Positions 6,860-12,178 of a stretch of DNA of 12,178 nucleotides are shown here, piece after piece. Every line of letters begins with the position of its first letter. The first letter of the stretch is position 1. The translations under genes and the position numbers were made by a program. The notes below the pieces were generated by a model. It saw only the letters and a list, made by a program, of their open reading frames with translations. It had not been told where the DNA came from and made no database searches. The stretch is from Cloacimonetes bacterium UBA5210 (lineage in GTDB: Bacteria; Cloacimonadota; Cloacimonadia; Cloacimonadales; Cloacimonadaceae). Where the stretch lies: NCBI GenBank assembly GCA_002412625.1, contig DHVK01000008.1, positions 1 to 12,178 of the forward strand. The letters are read 5' to 3'.

Positions 6860-7843
6860 TTAATCTTTCATGCCGCTGCGGGAATAGCTGGCGATGATTT
6901 GTTTCTGTGCAAAGAAGAACAGGATCAGGATCGGAATAATACTAAAGGTGGATGCCGCCATCAACAGAGTAGTCTGAGTAGAAGCTTCCTGATTGAAGTA
7001 ACTCAATCCCACCTGCAACACTCGCAGTTCCGGACGGTTGATCATCACCAAGGGCCACATGAAGCTATTCCAGCTGGTAATCAGCGAGAAGATCGAGGCC
7101 GTGGCGATCACCGGCTTGGAGAGCGGCACGACAATCCTCCACAACATCCCAAAGGTAGAGCAACCATCGATCGACGCTGCATCAAAGAGCTCTTTGGGCA
7201 AGCCCTTGAAGTGCTGACGGAACAAGAAGATGGTGAAGATATTGGCCAACCACGGAATGATCAGCGCGTTGTATGTATCCAGCCAGTTCAGCTTGTCCAA
7301 AAGGACGTAGGACGAGATCATGTAGATCGGCTGAGGCACCATCATCATGGAGAGGAACAGATAGAAGAAGAAATCTCTGCCCTTAAACTCCATGCGCGCA
7401 AAGGCATAAGCCGAGAGCAGGGAAGTGAACAACACCCCGATCAGGCTGGCGATGGATACATATATAGTATTGTAGAAATACAGGCCAAAAGGCACTTTCT
7501 TGAATGCTTTGACATAATTGGATATCTGGAAACTCGGTTTCTTGCGCACCGTGCTCACTTGTGATGAAGGCACTTCTTTGTACTCATCGATGATCAACAG
7601 GTCCTCATCGAGCACGTGGATCACGCTGTTTTCACCCTTCTCCATCACCAGCAGGATGCGCTCTTCAACGCCTTTGTTATCCCACACATGGTATTCTTCT
7701 TTGGGAATAAACAGGGTCTCCTGTTTGTTGAACTCGGATTGGGTCATCAAAGAAGTAGAGATCATCCACAAGAACGGAACGACCATGGTAAGCCCGAATA
7801 AGATCAGGATCAGATAGGTTATGATGCTTCTTAGCTTGTCCAT
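6860..7843 (-). CDS. Carbohydrate ABC transporter permease, MalG-like, with extracytoplasmic insertion
   Basis: This inner-membrane permease (327 residues) of the MalG/CUT1 type pairs with the MalF-like protein just upstream to form the channel of a sugar importer. The EAA loop that docks the ATPase is at about 219-240 (DAASIDG followed by the conserved LP region). Membrane segments are visible near 10-30, 121-148, 158-182, 195-210, 245-265 and 292-312. MalG-like permeases are usually about 270-280 residues. The extra length comes from a charged stretch at about 45-105, between the first membrane segment and the core domain, predicted to be outside the cytoplasm. It contains alternating hydrophobic and charged residues suggestive of short beta strands (ILLVMEKG, VIHVLDEDLLIIDEY). 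AAGGGAG precedes the ATG at good spacing, and the gene lies 10 bases after the MalF-like stop. The substrate cannot be predicted. Confidence 0.93.
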   Translation of the reverse strand: MDKLRSIITYLILILFGLTMVVPFLWMISTSLMTQSEFNKQETLFIPKEEYHVWDNKGVEERILLVMEKGENSVIHVLDEDLLIIDEYKEVPSSQVSTVRKKPSFQISNYVKAFKKVPFGLYFYNTIYVSIASLIGVLFTSLLSAYAFARMEFKGRDFFFYLFLSMMMVPQPIYMISSYVLLDKLNWLDTYNALIIPWLANIFTIFLFRQHFKGLPKELFDAASIDGCSTFGMLWRIVVPLSKPVIATASIFSLITSWNSFMWPLVMINRPELRVLQVGLSYFNQEASTQTTLLMAASTFSIIPILILFFFAQKQIIASYSRSGMKD

Positions 7844-7853
7844 TGTCTCTCCC

Positions 7854-8789
7854 TTAGTAGTTCACGTGTTTTTCAATTCTGCGCTGGAAGATAGTAAGTC
7901 CAAGCACTAGAACAAACAAAGCCAATGATACGGCACTGGCATAACCCATTTCGAGCAAGTCGAAACCACGCTCGTAGATGTAGTAAACTATCAGCTTGGT
8001 AGTATTCAGCGGTCCGCCCTTATCGGTCATCAGATAAATCTGCGAGAAGGTTTGGAAGGTAGTGATAGTGGTCATGACAAGAACATAAAAAGTGGTGGGA
8101 GAGATCAAAGGAACCGTGATGTTCCAAAACTGTCTGGTCTTACCCGCGCCATCGATCTCGGCCGCTTCATAATACACCTTGGAGATGTTTTGCAAACCCG
8201 CCAGATAGATAATCGTGTTATAGCCCAGGCCTTTCCAGACTGTCATAATGATGATGGCAAACAGAGCCTGAGAAGGGCCATGGAAGAACTGTGGCAGTTT
8301 ATCAAAGCCAAAGTTCTCGAACATCAACAGAAAGATCCCGCGTGATTCCGAGAGCCATGCCTGGGGAGAAATCCCCACATAGCCCAGGAAGGTATTCATC
8401 AAACCGGTCTGTTCGTTGAAGATCAGCTTCCAGACGATTGATACCGCCACTAGGGAAGTCACAAACGGCATAAAATAGATGATGCGGAACAAGCCCTTGA
8501 AATACTTGATCTTGTTCAGCATAACCGCAAAGAACAGCGATAACACTATAGTTGCCGGAACCAGGATGATCACCAGCCAAAAGGTGTTTCCCATAGATTG
8601 CCAAAACACCGGATCCTTCATCATCTTGGCATAGTTTGCCAAACCGATAAACTGACCTGTGCCCTGCAAACTCCAATCATAGAACGAGAGAATAAAGCTC
8701 ATCACGATCGGAATCAAACGAAATGCCACCACAATAATCAAGGCGGGCAATAGGTAGAGGTATGGACTAATCTTCCATTTTGTTTTCAT
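7854..8789 (-). CDS. Sugar ABC transporter permease, MalF-like
   Basis: This 311-residue inner-membrane permease is of the MalF/UgpA type (CUT1 family), forming half of the translocation channel. It has the usual layout: a first membrane segment at about 11-35, then the core with segments near 68-90, 105-125, 172-197, 233-252 and 280-300. The EAA motif is clear at 208-230 (EAAEIDGAG ending in VPLIS). A loop of roughly 45 residues (about 125-170), containing NEQTGLMN, is common in the family. Its ATG overlaps the response regulator stop by 4 bases (ATGA), and only a weak GGTGGTGAG-type ribosome site precedes it, so its translation is probably coupled to the regulator. Neither a substrate-binding protein nor an ATPase gene is in the window; these would have to be encoded elsewhere. 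The sugar or other solute carried is not identifiable. Confidence 0.94.
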   Translation of the reverse strand: MKTKWKISPYLYLLPALIIVVAFRLIPIVMSFILSFYDWSLQGTGQFIGLANYAKMMKDPVFWQSMGNTFWLVIILVPATIVLSLFFAVMLNKIKYFKGLFRIIYFMPFVTSLVAVSIVWKLIFNEQTGLMNTFLGYVGISPQAWLSESRGIFLLMFENFGFDKLPQFFHGPSQALFAIIIMTVWKGLGYNTIIYLAGLQNISKVYYEAAEIDGAGKTRQFWNITVPLISPTTFYVLVMTTITTFQTFSQIYLMTDKGGPLNTTKLIVYYIYERGFDLLEMGYASAVSLALFVLVLGLTIFQRRIEKHVNY

Positions 8790-10201
8790 ATCTCACCACC
8801 ATTTTCGTACTCCCCGGGCTTGCGATACTCGCGCCAGTCTATGCCCAGTTTCGTACACTTTTTATAGAAGTTTTCGCGGGTGATCTCTGCCAGCGTCGCT
8901 GCCCGAAGAATATTCCCGCCAGTTTTAATAAGCAAATTGTGTATATAGTGCCGGCTGAAAGCGTCGCGCGCTTTTGCCCAGCTCGTATTGTCATTCTCGG
9001 AGTAGGAATCCGGATAATCCAGATCCCCACTGATATTCTCGGGGAGGTCTTCCGGCTGAATCACTTTATTTTCGGCCAGGATCACCGCGTGTTCCAAAGC
9101 GTTGCGCAGTTCCCGGATGTTCCCGTTCCACATGTGATTCAGTAGCAAAGACATCACTCCGGGGGAAATCTTCAATTCGGTCTTGCCGTACTTCGCGCAA
9201 AACTCTTGCACAAAGGAAGTGGCAAGCAGCCGGATGTCATCCCGTCGCTCTCTCAGCGGGGGAATATGCAAGTTGATCACATTGAGCCGGTAATAGAGGT
9301 CTTCCCTGAATTTTCCGGCGTTCACCATCTCCATAACATCCTTGTTCGTGGCGGCGATAATCCGGATATCGGTGCTGCTGTCGTTGTCCGAGCCTACCGC
9401 ACGAAACACTCCGCTTTCCAGCACCTTCAGTAGTTTCACCTGAAACACCAGCGAGGTTTCGGTGATTTCATCCAAGAACAAGGTGCCGCCGTTTGCCTCT
9501 TGGAAATACCCCACCTTATCGCGGTTGGCGTCCGTAAACGCGCCCTTTCGATGCCCAAAAAGCAGGCTCTCCAGCAAAGTCTCGGTCAGGCTGCCGCAGT
9601 TCACGGAAACGAATTTCTTATTGCGCCTGGGGCTATTGCGGTGAATCAGCTCGGCAAAGACGCTCTTCCCCACTCCGGTTTCCCCGGTAATCAGCGCCAA
9701 AGTATCCAGCCCTGCAATCTTCTTCACTTTCTGGATGAGGGCTTGAATCGGTGGGGAATTACCAATGATCAGATTAGTATCCAGTTCCTTCTTGAGCATA
9801 GCGCTCAGACGCCGGTTTTCGGCGATCAGCCATTGCGCCTGTAAGGTTTTTTCCACCATGATATTGACCAGATCCGGATTGCGCAGAGGTTTGACCATAA
9901 ATTCGCTGGCGCCCAGTTTCATCGCCATCACCGCGTTTTCGATGGAAGCTTGTCCGCTGATCGCAATTACTGCGGTGAAAGGATATTGCGCCGTAATCTC
10001 CCGGATCAGGTCCAGTCCGTTTTCTCCGGGTAGCACCAGATCCACAATCGCCACATGAAATCGGCCGGCAGCCAAAAGCTCCCGAGCCTGGCGCAGATTT
10101 GTTACCCCTGTGCTTTGATATTGGTCTGCCAGTTGAAGCTCAAGCAATTCCAGGCTTTCAACCGAATCATCCACGATCAGGATCCGCGGCTTCTCTTTCA
10201 A
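8786..10201 (-). CDS. Sigma-54-dependent response regulator (NtrC/AtoC type)
   Basis: This 471-residue cytoplasmic activator turns on RNA polymerase holding sigma-54 when phosphorylated. Receiver domain 1-120: acidic pair D11/D12, phosphoacceptor D54, S82 and K104. AAA+ domain about 143-375: Walker A GETGVGKS at 173-180, the sigma-54-contacting loop GAFTDA at 220-225 (a variant of GAFTGA), Walker B at 240-245 (TLFLDE), and the REDLYYRL region with the arginine finger. A C-terminal Fis-type helix-turn-helix lies at about 425-458 (GGNILRAATLAEITRENFY). The start chosen is TTG at 10201: GGGAG lies 7 bases upstream, and the codon overlaps the stop of the kinase-like gene (TTGA). An in-frame ATG at 10354 would add 51 residues unlike a receiver and lies deep in the upstream gene. 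Its likely partner is the preceding histidine-kinase-like protein. Its target promoters are unknown; no clear sigma-54 promoter was found in the leader. Confidence 0.95.
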   Translation of the reverse strand: MKEKPRILIVDDSVESLELLELQLADQYQSTGVTNLRQARELLAAGRFHVAIVDLVLPGENGLDLIREITAQYPFTAVIAISGQASIENAVMAMKLGASEFMVKPLRNPDLVNIMVEKTLQAQWLIAENRRLSAMLKKELDTNLIIGNSPPIQALIQKVKKIAGLDTLALITGETGVGKSVFAELIHRNSPRRNKKFVSVNCGSLTETLLESLLFGHRKGAFTDANRDKVGYFQEANGGTLFLDEITETSLVFQVKLLKVLESGVFRAVGSDNDSSTDIRIIAATNKDVMEMVNAGKFREDLYYRLNVINLHIPPLRERRDDIRLLATSFVQEFCAKYGKTELKISPGVMSLLLNHMWNGNIRELRNALEHAVILAENKVIQPEDLPENISGDLDYPDSYSENDNTSWAKARDAFSRHYIHNLLIKTGGNILRAATLAEITRENFYKKCTKLGIDWREYRKPGEYENGGEI

Positions 10202-10794
10202 GCAATTACTCCCACCAGCATCCGATGTTCTGATAACCACAAGCTTGCAATGCCGGGATTTTCCCCCTGAGGAGAAGCGTTTTGCACAGAACTGATCAAT
10301 TGCCCCGCCAGCTCCGGCTCCAGGGCGGTTTGCAGGCGGATATAGATGGCACACTTCCCTTCATGCTGCGTGACTCCGGTATAAAGCTGTGTTGGCTCCA
10401 CCAGATCTTTCAGCTTCAACAGGGCAGTCTCGTACCACAGCGATAGTTCCGGCACACTGCAGAACACCTGCTCAAAATTGGCATTATCTTCCCGCACGAA
10501 GGTGAAGCTATGCTTGATCGGCAAATAGTGTTGCACTACGCCCAGCTCCGCATCCAGCCAGGAAGCAGGAGAGATCTCCTGGCTTTCGGCAAATGATCTC
10601 TCCAATATCCTGTTGTATAGTTCTTTTAGCGTTTCGTCGATCCTGATGCCGGCTTGATATATCTTTTCTGCTTCCTCGGATTCCGGTTGCGCTTTACGCA
10701 GGATGTGGCTATAGCCCAGAATCAGATTCAGCGGATTGTTCAGATTGTGAATCAATCCTTCCAAAATATGCCTCAACAGGATGCTATCTTTCAT
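10198..10794 (-). CDS. Histidine-kinase-like protein with H-box but no recognisable ATP-binding motifs
   Basis: This small protein (198 residues) resembles the transmitter part of a sensor kinase, without a sensor domain or membrane segment. Residues 1 to about 68 match a DHp dimerisation/phosphoacceptor region: GLIHNLNNPLN at 13-23 corresponds to the AHEINNPL H-box, with H16 the expected phosphoacceptor. The remaining ~125 residues have the length and rough outline of a catalytic ATPase domain. They lack the N-box asparagines, the G1 motif DxGxG and a clear G2 box; a stretch at 176-189 (QGENPGIASLWLSEH) may be a worn G2. It lies 5 bases after the aminotransferase stop and overlaps the regulator's TTG start by 4 bases, so it is probably that regulator's partner. 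It could act as a phosphotransferase like Spo0B, as a pseudokinase or phosphatase, or as a kinase with a very divergent ATP site. The DHp match is clear; the biochemical role is not. Confidence 0.83.
   Translation of the reverse strand: MKDSILLRHILEGLIHNLNNPLNLILGYSHILRKAQPESEEAEKIYQAGIRIDETLKELYNRILERSFAESQEISPASWLDAELGVVQHYLPIKHSFTFVREDNANFEQVFCSVPELSLWYETALLKLKDLVEPTQLYTGVTQHEGKCAIYIRLQTALEPELAGQLISSVQNASPQGENPGIASLWLSEHRMLVGVIA
10209..10213 (-). promoter_or_regulatory. Ribosome binding site deciding the TTG start of the response regulator
   Basis: GGGAG on the minus strand sits 7 bases before the TTG at 10201. This strong site, and the exact match of the following residues to a receiver start (KEKPRILIVDD), fix the start inside the 4-base overlap with the kinase-like gene. 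Confidence 0.8.
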
Positions 10795-10799
10795 ATATC

Positions 10800-11993
10800 T
10801 CAGTGAGTTCTACGGTATTCTTGCAGGCCTTCACGGAAGATCCGCATGGCTTTACTCAGGTCTTCTTTGTTCAATATATAGGCAAGGCGCAGTTCATCTT
10901 TTCCCAAACCCGGAGTGGCATAGAAGCCTTCCGCCGGGGCCGCCATCACGGTCTCGTTATCGATCTGAAACTCTTCCAGAAGCCAGATCACAAAATCCTC
11001 GGCATCGGCAATGGGCAGCTTGGCAACGATATAGAAGGCGCCTTCGGGTTTTTTGCAAACGATGCCTTCAATCGCGCTGAGTTCCTGATAAACCAGGTCG
11101 CGGCGGGATTGATATTCCCCAACCATGTGAGTGAAATACTCGTCCGGCAAATACACACAGGCGTTTGCTGCCAGTTGATCAATCGTGGGCGGGCACAGCC
11201 GGGCTTGCGCAAATTTGAGGGTTGCCGCCATCAGCGCATTGTTGCGGGATACGATGCAACCGATGCGCGCGCCGCAGGCAGAGTAACGCTTGGAGACGCT
11301 ATCCACCATAATGGCGTGTTGTTCAAAACCGGGGATCTGCAGAACACTGGTATGGCTCAGACCATCGTAGATAAACTCTCTGTAAACTTCATCCGAGATC
11401 AGATACAAGCCGTGCTTCAGGCAGATTTCGGATACCCGAACGAGCTCTTCTTTGCTATATACCGCTCCGGTGGGGTTTCCGGGATTGCAGAGCATGATCG
11501 CCTTCGTTTTGGGACCGATCAAAGCCGCGATTGTGGCATCGTCCGGCAACGCAAAACCATTTTCGGCGTAAGTTGTTAGCGCTTTCAGATGAATCGAAGC
11601 CATGGTGGCAAAGCCATTGTAGTTTGTATAAAACGGCTCCGGAACGATAATCTCGTCCCCCTCGTTGGCTACCACCATCATCGCAAAGGTGACGGCTTCG
11701 CTACCGGCGGTGGTTACGATGATATCCTTTGTTTCCAGTTCTATGCCCAGCTTTTGGTAATAATGCACCAGGCCATTTTGGTAAACTTCCAGCCCTTGAG
11801 ACGGACCGTAGGCCAACACTTTTTCCGAAAACTCGTGATACACCTTCATCATCTCCGGCGGCGTGGGAATATCCGGCTGTCCAATATTGAGATGATACAC
11901 TTTGATGCCCCTGTTCTTTGCATGAATTGCATGAGGCATAAGCTTCCGGATTGGGGAAGCCTGAATGTCCAAAGCTCGTTGCGATAACTTCAT
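10800..11993 (-). CDS. Pyridoxal-phosphate-dependent class I aminotransferase (aspartate aminotransferase family)
   Basis: This 397-residue cytoplasmic enzyme moves an amino group between an amino acid and a 2-oxoacid. Visible family landmarks are AYGPSQG (61-67); NPGNPTG at 170-176, with N170 contacting the cofactor; D201-E-V-Y204; the SKRYSACGARIG block at 234-245, with K235 the expected PLP Schiff-base lysine; and R369 in ELRLAY, the expected substrate-carboxylate arginine. Length is normal for fold type I class I enzymes. The ATG at 11993 has AAAGGA about 10 bases upstream. It is the first gene of the unit, preceded by the only sizeable non-coding stretch at the right end. Its 2-oxoacid product could feed the oxidoreductase encoded downstream (inference). 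Substrate specificity (aspartate, alanine, aromatic or other) cannot be assigned from these motifs alone. Confidence 0.93.
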   Translation of the reverse strand: MKLSQRALDIQASPIRKLMPHAIHAKNRGIKVYHLNIGQPDIPTPPEMMKVYHEFSEKVLAYGPSQGLEVYQNGLVHYYQKLGIELETKDIIVTTAGSEAVTFAMMVVANEGDEIIVPEPFYTNYNGFATMASIHLKALTTYAENGFALPDDATIAALIGPKTKAIMLCNPGNPTGAVYSKEELVRVSEICLKHGLYLISDEVYREFIYDGLSHTSVLQIPGFEQHAIMVDSVSKRYSACGARIGCIVSRNNALMAATLKFAQARLCPPTIDQLAANACVYLPDEYFTHMVGEYQSRRDLVYQELSAIEGIVCKKPEGAFYIVAKLPIADAEDFVIWLLEEFQIDNETVMAAPAEGFYATPGLGKDELRLAYILNKEDLSKAMRIFREGLQEYRRTH

Positions 11994-12096
11994 TTCACTA
12001 AAGTCCTTTGTGGTTTTTTCTTTGTGTCCTTTATTTAGAACATAGAAAAAAAGACAAGGAAAATCTTGGAACCGGGGTCAGATAATTATGCTTAAG

Positions 12097-12135
12097 CGCT
12101 ATTGTTCAGATAAATAGCGGCAGAATTATTCTGCC
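12097..12135. repeat. Two adjacent hairpins, REP-like
   Basis: The first hairpin pairs CGCTATT (12097-12103) with AATAGCG (12113-12119) around a 9-base loop. The second is a perfect palindrome, GGCAGAAT-T-ATTCTGCC (12119-12135), sharing one base with the first. Neither is followed by a T-run on either strand, so a simple intrinsic terminator is unlikely. Just beside them, 12068-12080 (GGAACCGGGGTCA) resembles a motif often found around REP-associated IS200-type transposases. Together they look like a REP/RAYT-related remnant, which is inference. Confidence 0.45.
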
Positions 12136-12168
12136 TCCGGCTCCCCCCTGTGCGCAATTTCCGATCAT

Positions 12169-12178
12169 CCCCCCCCCC
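12169..12178. other. Run of ten C at the window end
   Basis: The window ends in ten consecutive C, after a shorter run of six C at 12143-12148. It may be a true homopolymer or the place where an assembly stopped; the sequence alone cannot tell. Confidence 0.6.

Larger units (their letters stand above)
11994..12178. other. Non-coding leader upstream of the aminotransferase gene
   Basis: No open reading frame of note is present. The part next to the gene is AT-rich on the minus strand (poly-T and poly-A tracts, 12003-12057) and is the likely promoter region of the whole unit. Loose -10-like matches exist (TAAATA at 12032-12037), but no well-spaced -35 partner, and no sigma-54 GG-N10-GC element was found. 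The distal part holds the hairpins described separately. Confidence 0.5.

Noticed and set aside
6518..7564. Long plus-strand open frame (348 codons) across the DUF2723 and MalG-like genes
   Set aside because: It lies wholly antisense to two well-supported genes and crosses their junction. Its product is rich in H, Q, D and E without any domain, as expected for the reverse of hydrophobic membrane codons.
10202..10354. N-terminal extension of the response regulator from an upstream ATG
   Set aside because: The added 51 residues lie over the kinase-like gene, do not resemble a receiver, and a better TTG with GGGAG is present at 10201.
10803..11579. Plus-strand open frame of 258 codons
   Set aside because: It is antisense to the aminotransferase, whose motifs are intact, and shows no recognisable domain or ribosome site context.
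11994..12178. Sigma-54 or clear sigma-70 promoter for the unit
   Set aside because: No GG-N10-GC element was found, and the -10-like matches lack a properly spaced -35, so no promoter is called.

Overview
The window is about 12.2 kb, of moderate GC, from an anaerobic bacterium. Ten protein genes all lie on the minus strand and fill positions 265-11993. They overlap by 4-8 bases or are separated by 5-12 bases, so the simplest reading is one polycistronic unit transcribed from the right edge towards the left edge. The gene set (a DUF2723 GT-C-like membrane protein, a sigma-54 activator, a fused gamma/alpha 2-oxoacid:ferredoxin oxidoreductase and polyferredoxin proteins) would fit a Gram-negative fermenter of the Cloacimonadota / Fibrobacteres-Chlorobi-Bacteroidetes type. 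That placement is inference, not proof.

Layout in transcription order (right to left). 11994-12178: non-coding leader with two adjacent hairpins, a motif resembling those seen around REP-associated transposases, and a run of ten C at the window end. 10800-11993: PLP-dependent class I aminotransferase. 10198-10794: small histidine-kinase-like protein with an intact H-box but no recognisable ATP-binding motifs. 8786-10201: NtrC-type sigma-54-dependent response regulator (TTG start). 7854-8789 and 6860-7843: MalF-like and MalG-like sugar ABC permeases, the second with an unusual extracytoplasmic insertion; no ATPase or binding protein is present. 4142-6847: DUF2723 polytopic membrane protein. 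2460-4136 and 1646-2467: 2-oxoacid:ferredoxin oxidoreductase gamma/alpha fusion and beta subunit. 879-1649: NapH-like membrane polyferredoxin. 265-882: ferredoxin with a signal or anchor sequence and twelve cysteines that fit three [4Fe-4S] clusters. 1-264: non-coding, with an AGCT-rich hairpin just after the last stop codon and a short decamer repeat.

How the genes may work together (inference): the aminotransferase can turn an amino acid into a 2-oxoacid. The oxidoreductase can oxidise a 2-oxoacid to an acyl-CoA and pass low-potential electrons to ferredoxin. The NapH-like protein and the apparently exported three-cluster ferredoxin could then carry electrons across the membrane. The two-component pair and the permeases in the same unit suggest the redox module is tied to regulation and solute uptake. 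The most noteworthy points are this putative electron-export module, the ATP-site-less kinase homologue and the permease insertion. No CRISPR array, tRNA, rRNA, phage gene or intact insertion sequence is visible.
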